A DNA stretch of 45,421 nt from a bacterium (GTDB lineage Bacteria; Bdellovibrionota_C; UBA2361; RFPC01). Location of the stretch: assembly GCA_009926305.1 (NCBI GenBank), contig RFPC01000011.1:1-45421 (forward strand), in the 5' to 3' direction. This document shows, piece by piece, positions 1-9,105 of the stretch. Within the stretch, counting starts at the first letter, position 1. Each line of letters starts with the position of its first letter. The position numbers were made by a program, and so were the translations under genes. The notes under the pieces were generated by a model, which saw nothing but the letters and a program-made list of their open reading frames with translations, made no database searches and had not been told where the DNA came from.

Positions 1-1617
1 ACCACAAGCGAAAATATTTTGATATTTTGTGCGTAAAAACTCGTCTGTTTCTAGAGTCCCATCTTCTCGCAAACCTATGCTTAACTCTTCTAACCCAAAG
101 CCACGGGTATTCGCCTCTCTCCCAAGAGCGAACAGGATTGCATCAAATGCAAGATGTGTCTCTCCTTGTGCTCCTCGGCATATTGCCATGAACTCACCCT
201 CAATATTATCAAAACCGCTCAGCTCATGCGAAAGTAAGAGCTGAACGCCTTCCTTGGTGAGCTGATCCGCAATATACTTACTCACTTCAGTGTTCTCTTT
301 TACCAAAAGCCTTGAGTTCCTCTGCACAATCGTTACCTGAGTCCCGAGGCGTTGAAATGCTTGCCCAAGCTCACATCCCACCGGACCTCCTCCAATTACA
401 AGAAGTCTCTTTGGTTGTTCCCGAATTTGCCAGATGGTGTCAGATGTATAGTACGAAACTTCAGCTAAGCCTGGGACATTCGGTACGATTGGTTTTGCTC
501 CCGTAGCTATTACAATATTTCGCGTGGTATAAATCTTGTCATCTACTTGAACCCGAAATGGATCAATGACCCGAGCAGTGCCATTCACACAGTCAACTCC
601 AAGCTCGGTATATCGTTCAACAGAATCATGCGGCTCTATCTTCCGAATTATATCATCTACTCTTTCCATGACATCTGAGAAGGAAAATTTGCATGAAGCA
701 CTCGAAAGCCCATATTTTTCGTGGGTCCTGATGCTGTGAAGCACCTTTGCTGTTTTGATGAGGGCTTTACTGGGAACGCAACCTGTATTCAGACAGTCTC
801 CACCCATTCGATGCTTTTCAATAAGTAGCGCTTTTGCCTTGACGGCAGCGGCAATGTAGGAAGTCACTAAGCCAGCGGCGCCTCCTCCTATGGCAATTAC
901 GTTGTAATCAAACTTATCCGGTCTTTGATACTTCTTGTATAGCTTTCTTGCTCTTAGGTAATCGAGTAGTAATCGAGAAAAAATAGGAAGGAGCCCGATG
1001 AAGACAAAAGCAGCAAGTAGGCGAGGAGATAAAATACTCTGGCTGCTTGTAAGCTCTCCCAACTGAGTCCCTGCATATACGTAAGCAAGGGTGCCTGGTA
1101 GCATTCCGATTTGGCTTACGATAAAGAAGACAGGGATACTAAGTCTTGTTAAGCCCATAACCGTATTAATGAGGAAAAATGGAAAGATAGGAACCATTCT
1201 GAGCGCAAAGAGATAATACGATCCTTCCCTTTCTATTCCTCTATCAATCTTCTTTACTGCTTCTGGAAATTTTGTCTCGATTGATTCTCGAAAGAAAAAA
1301 CGACAAAGAATGAAAGAGATAGTAGCTCCAACAGTGCTACCAAAGGATACAAGCAGCGTTCCTTGTCCAAGACCGAACAGGGCACCACCGAGTAGTGACA
1401 TGAAAGTTGCTATGGGAAGATTCAAGGCCGCAACGAGAACGTAAGCAATAAGAAATCCAATCGCTGAGAGGTACGGCCTCATCGTAGTATATTCGAGAAG
1501 CGACTGATGTTGTGCCTTGAAATAATCAAGGGACATCATCTCATCTGGCAAGAGTTCCCGCACGAAGAGAGTGACTGTAACGAAGAGACCCAAAATAACA
1601 ATTTTTTTTATGCTCAT
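1..1617 (-). CDS. TVP38/TMEM64 domain fused to a flavin disulfide reductase (mercuric reductase-like), 3' end outside window
   Basis: 539 codons are visible and the reading frame is open to base 1, so the C-terminal dimerisation domain is missing only because the window ends. Residues 1-45 are a signal/anchor segment. Residues about 46-200 form a multi-helix TVP38/TMEM64 (SNARE-associated Golgi protein, DedA-like) membrane domain. From about residue 235 a class I pyridine-nucleotide disulfide oxidoreductase begins: an FAD glycine motif GGGAAG near 244-249, a redox-active pair in CLNTGC (C275 and C280), an NAD(P)-binding GGGPVG motif, and the NIFACG stretch of the second FAD site at the very end. 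The start is the ATG at 1615-1617, which gives the usual N-terminus of such fusions; its ribosome site is weak. The family fusion is common and is usually annotated as mercuric reductase, but no mer genes are nearby. Substrate is unknown; a membrane-tethered thiol or quinone reductase is equally possible. Confidence 0.88.
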   Translation of the reverse strand, partial: MSIKKIVILGLFVTVTLFVRELLPDEMMSLDYFKAQHQSLLEYTTMRPYLSAIGFLIAYVLVAALNLPIATFMSLLGGALFGLGQGTLLVSFGSTVGATISFILCRFFFRESIETKFPEAVKKIDRGIEREGSYYLFALRMVPIFPFFLINTVMGLTRLSIPVFFIVSQIGMLPGTLAYVYAGTQLGELTSSQSILSPRLLAAFVFIGLLPIFSRLLLDYLRARKLYKKYQRPDKFDYNVIAIGGGAAGLVTSYIAAAVKAKALLIEKHRMGGDCLNTGCVPSKALIKTAKVLHSIRTHEKYGLSSASCKFSFSDVMERVDDIIRKIEPHDSVERYTELGVDCVNGTARVIDPFRVQVDDKIYTTRNIVIATGAKPIVPNVPGLAEVSYYTSDTIWQIREQPKRLLVIGGGPVGCELGQAFQRLGTQVTIVQRNSRLLVKENTEVSKYIADQLTKEGVQLLLSHELSGFDNIEGEFMAICRGAQGETHLAFDAILFALGREANTRGFGLEELSIGLREDGTLETDEFLRTKYQNIFACG

Positions 1618-1671
1618 CTGCCTATGAAGGTTCGTGTAACCGACCCCCCTGTTTCGTTTAACAAAAAAACC

Positions 1672-2439
1672 CTACCGAATAAATACATAATTACTCTCAT
1701 CTGAGAGGCGCTTTGAGAAAGTATAGCTGTCGAGTCGGTAATCCTTGAGTTCTTGAGGAGATCTTATCTTGTTGCGAATGATGTAGTTTGCCATGCGCCC
1801 GCGAGCCTTTTTTGCGAAGAGCCCGACAGTCTTCAACTTTCCATTCTTCTTGTCTTTAAAATCTATTGTGATCAGTGGTGCTTGAATCGATTCAAAACAA
1901 ATAGCCTTAGCATATTCTTGTGAGGCGAGATTGACTACGCACTTTATCTTTTCCTCCTTGATATGCTTGTTGAGAACATCGGTGATCTTTGTTCCCCAAA
2001 ACTGATAAAGATCTTTGTGGCCGTTAACTGAAACCCGAGTTTTCATTTCGAGTCGGTATGGTTGAATGTTATCCAGAGGTTTTAATAGTCCATATAAGCC
2101 AGAGATAATTCGAATAGATTTCTGGGCGTTTCTGAAATCTCCCACCGTATAATCTTCCAGCTCAAATCCTTCATAAACATCCCCGCTATATGTGAGCAGA
2201 GCGCAGCTTCCATTTTTCGGATTGGAGGAACCGGAGAATGTCTGGAATCGTTCATGATTGAGTTTGGCGAGCTTGGGACTAATGCTCATAAGGCCCTCAA
2301 GCTTCTTTGGAGTTAATTCTTTCAAGACCCTGTGAACTTTTCGAGATTCTCCCAAAAGCTCGGGTGTTGATGAACTGGAATGTGAGTACGTGGTATCGAG
2401 TCGTAGAGTCTTTGATGGAGATAAAAGTGCTAACAGCAT
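1672..2439 (-). CDS. yaaA: YaaA family (UPF0246/DUF328) peroxide stress protein
   Basis: 255 residues, close to the 258 of E. coli YaaA. Family hallmarks are visible: the LLSPSKTLR start, the SGLYGLLKPLDNIQPYRLEM block in the middle, and a basic C-terminal part (VGLFAKKARGRM). In E. coli the protein limits intracellular free iron and so protects DNA and proteins during hydrogen peroxide stress; it is cytosolic and binds DNA. It is transcribed in the same direction as the flavin reductase, 54 bases upstream of it, so the two could form a small redox-stress transcript (inference). The start ATG fits the family N-terminus. The 278-base gap up to cheX carries the divergent promoters of both genes; I could not pick out a convincing -35/-10 pair. 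Confidence 0.92.
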   Translation of the reverse strand: MLLALLSPSKTLRLDTTYSHSSSSTPELLGESRKVHRVLKELTPKKLEGLMSISPKLAKLNHERFQTFSGSSNPKNGSCALLTYSGDVYEGFELEDYTVGDFRNAQKSIRIISGLYGLLKPLDNIQPYRLEMKTRVSVNGHKDLYQFWGTKITDVLNKHIKEEKIKCVVNLASQEYAKAICFESIQAPLITIDFKDKKNGKLKTVGLFAKKARGRMANYIIRNKIRSPQELKDYRLDSYTFSKRLSDESNYVFIR

Positions 2440-2717
2440 GATAAGTAATTTGTCCAGTTAAATACGGTTCATAAAAAGCTTGCTCATCCAGGCCAAGAGA
2501 ACTCTAAACCGTTTGGGCTCTGAGCGGTAGTTGTTCTCATGACTGTAATTTTTGAGGGTCTATAGGCAAAATGCCCATGAATCGTCTCGGAAAATATATT
2601 GTTTAACCCCCTAAAATCACAGTGTATTGCGATAATTATTAAGAAATTGCCCCGTTCTCCCGACCCCTACCCTTACTGTGTGAGTGAAGAAATTTAGAGA
2701 ACCTCAGAGTTTGCTAT

Positions 2718-3194
2718 ATGTCTAATAACGATACAAAAGAGTTGGAAGCGGTCGTGGAGTCCGTGCGCTATGTTTTGGAGTCTATCGGACTAATTCCTGT
2801 CTCTGTGGATGAGCATTCGAAACAAGCCGAGCACTGCTTTTATGGTGATATCATTGGGGCGATGAGTCTGACGGGCGCTGGGGTGGATGGCACTCTGATT
2901 TTAGGTTTTGAGACGGCCGCGGCACTTGCTGTGGTATCAGCGATGTTTGGGGAAGAGTACGGTCAGCTCGATGAGGTTTCAAAGAGTATGATAGCTGAAA
3001 TTGCTAATATGGTCTGTGGTCGCGTAAAGATACGGATGAGTGAGTATGGATATTCTATCGGCATGGCTGTACCCCAGCTTTTCTTTCCTGGCGATATGCT
3101 GCCCCCAACCTTATCAAAAGAGGGCGTACATACCGTGCGGTGCCATGTCAAGCAGGGAGGTTTTCAAGTAAGTCTTGATTTTGGAGCGGTATAA
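2718..3194 (+). CDS. CheX/CheC-like chemotaxis phosphatase domain protein
   Basis: 158 residues of one CheC/CheX fold. The catalytic signature ExxN is present as E94-I-A-N97 in the helix EIANMVCGRVK, the residues CheX uses to dephosphorylate phosphorylated CheY. The second half (ISIG-like strand, then MAVPQLFFPG) also fits. CheX is a cytosolic dimer that normally works on CheY-type response regulators. No chemotaxis, flagellar or response-regulator gene is in this window, so it is an orphan here and may serve a receiver domain encoded elsewhere. The ATG has only a weak ribosome site (CTCAGAG, about 10 bases upstream). It converges on ridA. Confidence 0.85.
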   Translation: MSNNDTKELEAVVESVRYVLESIGLIPVSVDEHSKQAEHCFYGDIIGAMSLTGAGVDGTLILGFETAAALAVVSAMFGEEYGQLDEVSKSMIAEIANMVCGRVKIRMSEYGYSIGMAVPQLFFPGDMLPPTLSKEGVHTVRCHVKQGGFQVSLDFGAV

Positions 3195-3350
3195 TACAAT
3201 TTGTTACGCGCACGCAGGATCTGGCGATGTGCCGCCATTAGCGACACATCGGTGAACGAAGCTCAAAACAATTCAGATAGTGTATAAGAGCCTATTGTAA
3301 GGCAACCACCGTGTAAGATGACCCTGGATTCATATCGAGGGTAGGCTGCA

Positions 3351-3743
3351 TTAAGGGCGTTTCGGGATATTAGCAATCATCTCTATTTCAATCAGTGATC
3401 CCAAGGGAAGGCCTGCCACTTCAAAGGTCGCTCTAGCTGGACGCGAGTCCTTCATCCATGCCCCATAGATTTCATTTACAACGCCAAAATGCGAGAGGTC
3501 CTGTAGAAGAATGGTTGTCTTGCAAACATTTGAGAAGTCTCCACCTACGTTCTTCAGAACAAGAGAGAGGTTTTTCATCACTTGATTTGCTTGAGCCTCT
3601 ATCCCTCCTTCAACAAGTTTGCCCGTTTCTGCGTCGAGCGGAACTTGACCAGACAAAAAGATCATATCACCGACACGAGTCGCTTGTGAGTATGGACCGA
3701 TAGCACTAGGTGCTCCCTCAGAATCATTTATATATTCAACCAT
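3351..3743 (-). CDS. ridA: RidA family (YjgF/YER057c/UK114) enamine/imine deaminase
   Basis: 130 residues, the normal size. The family pattern is complete: GAPSAIGPYSQA at the N-terminus, IFLSGQVPLD, and RPARATFEVAGLP containing the conserved arginine that binds substrate carboxylate. RidA hydrolyses reactive enamine/imine intermediates such as 2-aminoacrylate made by PLP enzymes; it is a cytosolic trimer. A strong ribosome site (GGAGGAGG, about 10 bases before the ATG) supports the start. It follows the AsmA-like gene after only 19 bases and is probably cotranscribed with it, which looks accidental in function. Confidence 0.95.
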   Translation of the reverse strand: MVEYINDSEGAPSAIGPYSQATRVGDMIFLSGQVPLDAETGKLVEGGIEAQANQVMKNLSLVLKNVGGDFSNVCKTTILLQDLSHFGVVNEIYGAWMKDSRPARATFEVAGLPLGSLIEIEMIANIPKRP

Positions 3744-3762
3744 TTTTTTTTATCCTCCTCCA

Positions 3763-5637
3763 TTAGAATCCAAAAAGACTTTTTCCACCCTTTGATGAGC
3801 TTCCTTTCCCTAAGGCCTTTCCAATAAAGCCTGTAGCTTTCTCCTGAAGAGCTTTCCCTGCACCCAGCTTCAGTATTTCCTCTATGTTTGGCAGTATAAC
3901 GGGAGTAGTAGCTGTTCCTATTATCTGGAGCGGAATCACAAGCCGATTCTCTTTATCAAGTAACTTGTTGAGCTCTGGTACTTTTGCAACAACAGCTAGA
4001 GAAAATGGCGCAATGAAACGAAATGTCGCTTTGAGATTAAGAGATTGGTCAAAATTTATTGTTCCCCTCCCTTCAAGAGAAAAAAGAGCTGATTCCATTA
4101 AAAGAGAATTCACTTCGATTCGCTCATTCTTAATTTTCCCGGTGGTATTAAGCTGTCGAATTGGAGTAGTGGAATCTGACATGGCCCCTGAGTGTTCGCC
4201 GGGGACAGCATCGCTCATTGTGCTCTTAACGAATGGCACCTTTTCAAGTGATTGTAGTACCAGAGCCGCAATATTCCCTCCCGTGAAAGAGCCTTCTCGT
4301 AACAAGAGGCTGAGATCCGCACTGAGGTGTTTAGCCATGTCTGTGCCGGTTTGCCCAGAAGCATTAGCCGTTAGCTTTTCGACATTGCCTGTTACGAGTA
4401 TAGGACTCTTCGGTAGCGCAAAACGAGTTAATCTCTCTATATCGATCCCGAGGAGGGAAGTTGCTATGGAAAATGGAATCGGATCTTTTTGAGGCTGGCT
4501 GTTTATCGTAGATGAAACTTTGCCACCAAAAATCTCTATTGGGTCCGCCGTTAATGTTATCTGATTTCCATTACCCCGAATCGCAATTAATCCGTTAAGC
4601 TTCTCCCCGTTTTTCTCAATTTCATTGAGCTCCATCGTCATCTCTCCCTTCATGGAGGATAGAGACAATGCTCCCTGAAGGGTAATCTGACCCTTCAGAG
4701 CTTTAATAGAACCTGCTTCAATCGCTATCTTAGTCTGCGATGGAAGAAATCTTACATTTTCGAAGTCTCCGGAGAACTTATGAAGTGCGGGTGTCTGCCC
4801 ACCGAAAGAAATCGAACTCATACCGAATTCTTGTGGAGATACACGAGCATCACGGATGGTGAGTTCGGTATCAAGGGCTCCCCTAGCAAGTGATACTTCT
4901 GTTCGTGTCTTTTTTAATGTTCCAGTTAGTGATTGGAGGTCAACTTCACCCTCTGAAAGTTCAACGCGGAAGTTGCCTTGGTCAATAATTTGTAAAGAAG
5001 CGACAAGTTCAGAGAGCAAGAGCTTAGAACCTTTTAAGGAAATCCCGGTATCGAGTTGGATGTCCTGTACGGTAATCACCTCTCCAGATTCTTGATAGAC
5101 TTGGATTCTTCCATTCTCTAATGAGACTGAATCCAGATTTACCTGTAGCCAGCCTGGTAAAGAGGAAGGAGCTGATGGCTGAGAATCCTCTGTATCAGCA
5201 CTGTCAGCTTTGGATATTGCTTGAGCCTCTACGGTGGCCTTCTGTCCTAATTGAGATAGTCCATCAATCTTCACTCCCGACTGAGTTTGATGAATGGTGA
5301 TTGCGGGAGAGTCTAGAAAAATTGACTTAATCGCAACGGTACCCGTGAACAGTTTGAATAAAGAAACGTGTATCGCTCCTCCGCCAAAGGAGAGCCTTTT
5401 GGTCTCATCCTTATTCTCCGCAATGGTTAAAGAATTAATCGAGAATGCGATCGACGGAAACAGCTTGAGATGCATTTCACCGATTGAGAGTTTGCTTTGA
5501 AGGGCAGCGCTTCCCTGAGCTTCTATTTCTGGCTTCAACTTGGCGATGATGTTATCTGATTGGAATGAAAGATAGCCGAGAGCTCCCACTATGACTACTA
5601 GGAGAAGAGCGAGTAAGCCGAGTATTATTTTTTTCAT
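3763..5637 (-). CDS. AsmA-like protein
   Basis: 624 residues. The N-terminus is one membrane anchor (residues about 3-25, rich in L, V, I). The rest is a long, beta-rich periplasmic part as in the AsmA/TamB-like family. A lower-complexity Ser/Asp/Gln stretch lies near residues 138-160. The C-terminal third matches the AsmA C-terminal pattern (KGKIKNERIEVNSL, then FSLEGRGTINFDQSLNLKA). Known relatives bridge the periplasm and move phospholipid toward the outer membrane or affect LPS assembly. It is divergent from the lipid A operon starting at 5928, which suits an envelope role, and is followed by ridA. A GGACC ribosome site precedes the ATG. Confidence 0.85.
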   Translation of the reverse strand: MKKIILGLLALLLVVIVGALGYLSFQSDNIIAKLKPEIEAQGSAALQSKLSIGEMHLKLFPSIAFSINSLTIAENKDETKRLSFGGGAIHVSLFKLFTGTVAIKSIFLDSPAITIHQTQSGVKIDGLSQLGQKATVEAQAISKADSADTEDSQPSAPSSLPGWLQVNLDSVSLENGRIQVYQESGEVITVQDIQLDTGISLKGSKLLLSELVASLQIIDQGNFRVELSEGEVDLQSLTGTLKKTRTEVSLARGALDTELTIRDARVSPQEFGMSSISFGGQTPALHKFSGDFENVRFLPSQTKIAIEAGSIKALKGQITLQGALSLSSMKGEMTMELNEIEKNGEKLNGLIAIRGNGNQITLTADPIEIFGGKVSSTINSQPQKDPIPFSIATSLLGIDIERLTRFALPKSPILVTGNVEKLTANASGQTGTDMAKHLSADLSLLLREGSFTGGNIAALVLQSLEKVPFVKSTMSDAVPGEHSGAMSDSTTPIRQLNTTGKIKNERIEVNSLLMESALFSLEGRGTINFDQSLNLKATFRFIAPFSLAVVAKVPELNKLLDKENRLVIPLQIIGTATTPVILPNIEEILKLGAGKALQEKATGFIGKALGKGSSSKGGKSLFGF

Positions 5638-5669
5638 GAGAAGAGGTCCTTTTCTACACTATAATGGCT

Positions 5670-5695
5670 AGGGGGGCAGTGCTCATCTCCCCCCT
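5670..5695. repeat. Inverted repeat in the asmA/msbA divergent region
   Basis: AGGGGGG at 5670-5676 is the exact complement of CCCCCCT at 5689-5695, with a 12-base spacer. It lies within the 290-base divergent intergenic region, about 32 bases upstream of the AsmA-like start. It could be a protein-binding site or an RNA hairpin; there is no T-tract, so it is not an intrinsic terminator. Confidence 0.35.
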
Positions 5696-5927
5696 TTCCG
5701 GACAATACCTTACCTGAAAGTTGCCCACCATAGAAACTGCCCTTGCCCCATCTCAACTCATCGTTTGTCCTTTGTCGGAAGGGGGAGTTCCGCATCTTGC
5801 TGAGTCAAACGCGAGTTATGAGCCAAATCGTAGAGTCTGAAGGGAAAAAATCGCTGCCCTAACGGGGTTTTCTTGCCTTATTTTCAGTAGATTGAGAGTA
5901 TGGGCCACTGATTAGGACAAGGGAACT

Positions 5928-7703
5928 ATGGCTAGAACCTCTCGTCGGATACTACTGTATCTCCGGCCGTATCGGCGCGCTTTTTTTGTTGCCCTCGCAT
6001 GTACGGTGCTTTTTGGGGCATCTGAGGGTGGGATACCGTTCATTCTGCAGTATATTCTCGATGGCATTTTCGCTCAAAAGAACGAGGATATGCTTCTATG
6101 GCTGCCCGTATTGCTGTTGGGATTTGCGCTTTTCAGAGCAACCTTCGACTTTTTGCAGAGTTTTCTCCTTGCTCGGCTTGGTCACTTGGTAGTCCGTGAT
6201 ATTAGGAATGAGATGGAGCACAAGATCCTGGCTTTATCCCCATCTTTTTTTGTTCATGAGCGAGGAGGAGATGTTTTAAGTAAAGTCACAAATGATGTTG
6301 TTCTCGTTCGTGCATTACTGACTGATTCGGTATCTGCAGCAATTCGTGATGGAATACGTGTTGTTGTTCTGTTACTGGTCGCTTTTTATCTTGATTCTAT
6401 TTTAGCGGCCATAGCGTTCGTTGCCTTTCCCTTGGCAGTTTACCCAGTAACTCGTTTTGCCCGAAGAGTTAGAAAACTTGCGCGTCGTGGTCAGGATGGA
6501 GTGGGAAATCTTAGCAGCCTATTGCAGCAAACTATACTCGGCAGCAAGGTTGTACAGGTTTTTGGGAGGGAAGACTTCGAAAGGGAGCGATATGAAGCGG
6601 AAAATCAGCGCCTCACCAGAGACTTCATTAAGTCAGAGAAAGTTCGCTCACTAACTGGGCCTATTAACGAGTTTACGGGAGCCATAGCTATTGTCCTAGT
6701 GGTGATGTACGGCGGCTATTCCGTTATTAACGGTTCTCGTAGTCAAGGTGAATTTATCGCATTTCTCGCAACTCTATTTTTGCTCTATGAACCTTTCAAG
6801 AAGCTCACGAAAGTATTCAATGCTGCTCAGCAGGGATTATCTGGGGCTGATAGAATCTTTGAGCTACTTGATGCACCAATAAAGATTAAGTCTCCAGCAA
6901 AATACAAGCCATTTCCATCATCTTTCAGTGTTGATATCGAGGATGTTACGTTTTCCTATGACACAACAAAGCGTCCTGCTTTACGCGATGTGTCTTTTTC
7001 GATTAGCGAGGGTGGAAGAGTGGCCTTAGTGGGCTTCTCTGGAGCAGGAAAGAGTACCCTTGTTGACCTTGTCCCGCGATTTATAGATCCAGACAGTGGG
7101 ATAGTGAGGATTGGAGGAGAAGATATTCGCTCTCTAAAGTTAGAAGATTTGCGTGGAAGCATTGCAATGGTCGGGCAACATACCTTCCTTTTCAATGATA
7201 CAATCTTCAATAACATTGCCTATGGAAAGAAGGGAGCCACACGAGCAGAGGTAGAGGCTGCCGCGCAAGCTGCTTTTGCGGCGTCTTTTATCGAAGACCT
7301 ACCGCAGGGATATCATACAGAAGTAGGAGAGGGCGGATTCACTCTCTCTGGAGGGGAGCGGCAGAGAATCGCGATCGCTAGAGCTATTTTGAAAGATGCG
7401 CCCTTGTTAATCCTGGATGAAGCCACATCGTCCCTTGATAATAAGGCAGAGAGGGAGGTTCAGGCTGCTCTTGAGGCGCTTGAAAAGGAGAGGACTTCAC
7501 TTGTAATTGCACATCGACTTTCAACAGTACAAGAAGCAGACATGATTATAGTAATGGAGGACGGTCAAGTAGTCGAAAGCGGTAAGCATGAAGAGTTGTT
7601 ACGAAACAAAGGTGCCTACGAAAGACTTCATGCTCTCCAGTTTCGGGAAACAACATCTGAATCCAATACCTTGCCCGTGACGAGTATGACGGGGTCAACC
7701 TGA
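5928..7703 (+). CDS. msbA: Lipid A-type ABC exporter (MsbA-like), membrane and ATPase domains fused
   Basis: 591 residues, the standard half-transporter length. Residues about 1-320 are the six-helix ABC exporter membrane domain. Residues about 340-575 are the nucleotide-binding domain, with Walker A GFSGAGKST, Q-loop near GQHTFLF, signature LSGGERQ, Walker B LLILDEATS and H-loop AHRLS. In the MsbA family ATP hydrolysis flips lipid A-core across the inner membrane. Placement 34 bases ahead of waaA and in line with lpxK makes the lipid A role likely; on sequence alone another lipid or drug exporter is possible. AAGGGA eight bases before the ATG is a good ribosome site. It is the first gene of the operon. 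Confidence 0.88.
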   Translation: MARTSRRILLYLRPYRRAFFVALACTVLFGASEGGIPFILQYILDGIFAQKNEDMLLWLPVLLLGFALFRATFDFLQSFLLARLGHLVVRDIRNEMEHKILALSPSFFVHERGGDVLSKVTNDVVLVRALLTDSVSAAIRDGIRVVVLLLVAFYLDSILAAIAFVAFPLAVYPVTRFARRVRKLARRGQDGVGNLSSLLQQTILGSKVVQVFGREDFERERYEAENQRLTRDFIKSEKVRSLTGPINEFTGAIAIVLVVMYGGYSVINGSRSQGEFIAFLATLFLLYEPFKKLTKVFNAAQQGLSGADRIFELLDAPIKIKSPAKYKPFPSSFSVDIEDVTFSYDTTKRPALRDVSFSISEGGRVALVGFSGAGKSTLVDLVPRFIDPDSGIVRIGGEDIRSLKLEDLRGSIAMVGQHTFLFNDTIFNNIAYGKKGATRAEVEAAAQAAFAASFIEDLPQGYHTEVGEGGFTLSGGERQRIAIARAILKDAPLLILDEATSSLDNKAEREVQAALEALEKERTSLVIAHRLSTVQEADMIIVMEDGQVVESGKHEELLRNKGAYERLHALQFRETTSESNTLPVTSMTGST

Positions 7704-7737
7704 TTGTAGACTCACCGTACTCCAAGTGAATCAGCCT

Positions 7738-9105
7738 ATGAGCATTCGAATACGACTGTACAATTTGGTTACTCGGTGCACTGTCTGCACCCTGGCGCCT
7801 TTTTTGCGCCATCATCCTCGCTTTGCAGAGCGATTTCAGGAACGCTTCGGAGATTGGTGTCTAAGCCGGAGTGATGACTATATTTGGATTCATGGAGCTT
7901 CTGCGGGTGAGTTAAGTGGGCTGATGCGACTTGTTCCTTGGATACGTCTTCGTTATCCAGAACATAAGATTTTAGTGACCTCGTTTTCGCTAGCGGGTAT
8001 CACTATGCATCGAGACAAAGCAGATCTATGTCGTCTTCTTCCATTTGACTCGGAGAAATGGATAGGCAAAGCCATTGGTGATGTCTCCATTACATTGTTT
8101 CTTTTCGGTGAGACTGAGATTTGGCCCTTAGTACTGACAAAGCTTGCTAGTAGAGGAGTCCCGATCTGCATGGTGAATGGGAGAATTGAAAGGAAGAACT
8201 TGGCTCGCTATCGTCTTCTTTTGAAAATATTTCCTCAGTTATTTTCTCTGTTGTCCCAAGCTTTAGTTGTTTCTGAAGCGATGAAAAAACATCTCTTAAT
8301 GCTCGGAATGAAGGAGGACCAGATTCAGATTACAGGAAATACGAAGTATGATCATGAGCCTCTTTGCTCAGACGATTTGAAAGACCTAATGGGGGTGCTT
8401 GATTCTTTGACAGAGGGAAAAGAGAAAAGAGTAAGGTTAACTCTTGGTAGTATTCATCCTGGAGAAGAAAGCTGGTGGTTACCTGAGCTGATTCGATTGA
8501 AGGAGAAACGACTGCTGCAGGGGAAGACTTCTTCTAGCCCCCTTTTGATTCTGGTTCCGCGACATTTGGAGAAGTTGGAATATTTTAAGGAGAAGCTTGA
8601 AGCGCTGTCCCTTTCTTATCTGTGTTCAAGTGACTTGCAGAATTTGGATCTTCAAGCGATAGATGTGCTTTTGGTGGATGAGTTTGGCAAGCTGGAGAAG
8701 TATTATGCATTATCTGATTTTGCTTTTATTGGTGGGACGCTCGTACCGGTAGGGGGCCATAACCCTTTTGAACCAGCTCCATATAAGGTCCCTATCGGCA
8801 TCGGTATGCATACGAGTAAGATTCGTTCTGAAGTGGAGGCTCTAACGCGTCATGATGCATTTATGTCTATTCATGATAGAGGTGCTATTGAAGAGATTCT
8901 ATCTGCAACCATTGAATCTTCATCCGAGTTGAAGGCGAGAGCCGAGCGATTATATTCAGTATGGAGTGAAGCGCGTGGCTCCTTAAAAAGAGTTGAACAC
9001 GCCTTAGATGACCTGCTTGGTTTTAAGGGTTTTGCCGATAGAGAAGAGGTTGCAACCTCCTGTGATGTATTGCGCGGATCAAACAGACATGGAGCAGAGG
9101 GATGA
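7738..9105 (+). CDS. waaA: 3-deoxy-D-manno-octulosonic acid (Kdo) transferase
   Basis: About 455 residues, somewhat longer than the 425 of E. coli WaaA. It transfers Kdo from CMP-Kdo to the lipid A precursor at the inner membrane. Seen: HGASAGE with the catalytic Glu of the GT30 family, FGETEIWP (ETELWP in E. coli), LVPRHLEK, and GGTLVPVGGHNPFEPAP close to the E. coli GGSLVERGGHNPLEAA. I chose the ATG at 7738; the frame also opens with a GTG at 7726 and neither has a strong ribosome site. Its stop overlaps the lpxK start (ATGA at 9102-9105), showing translational coupling. Confidence 0.93.
   Translation: MSIRIRLYNLVTRCTVCTLAPFLRHHPRFAERFQERFGDWCLSRSDDYIWIHGASAGELSGLMRLVPWIRLRYPEHKILVTSFSLAGITMHRDKADLCRLLPFDSEKWIGKAIGDVSITLFLFGETEIWPLVLTKLASRGVPICMVNGRIERKNLARYRLLLKIFPQLFSLLSQALVVSEAMKKHLLMLGMKEDQIQITGNTKYDHEPLCSDDLKDLMGVLDSLTEGKEKRVRLTLGSIHPGEESWWLPELIRLKEKRLLQGKTSSSPLLILVPRHLEKLEYFKEKLEALSLSYLCSSDLQNLDLQAIDVLLVDEFGKLEKYYALSDFAFIGGTLVPVGGHNPFEPAPYKVPIGIGMHTSKIRSEVEALTRHDAFMSIHDRGAIEEILSATIESSSELKARAERLYSVWSEARGSLKRVEHALDDLLGFKGFADREEVATSCDVLRGSNRHGAEG

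Noticed and set aside
1507-1704. Rightward 65-residue frame over the start of the flavin reductase gene
   Set aside because: It lies antisense to a clearly coding N-terminus and to the 3' end of yaaA.
3225-3251. Inverted repeat CGATGTG/CACATCG between cheX and ridA as a terminator
   Set aside because: The 7-bp stem has a 13-base loop and no T-tract on either strand, so it is not an intrinsic terminator. It may be a binding site, or nothing.
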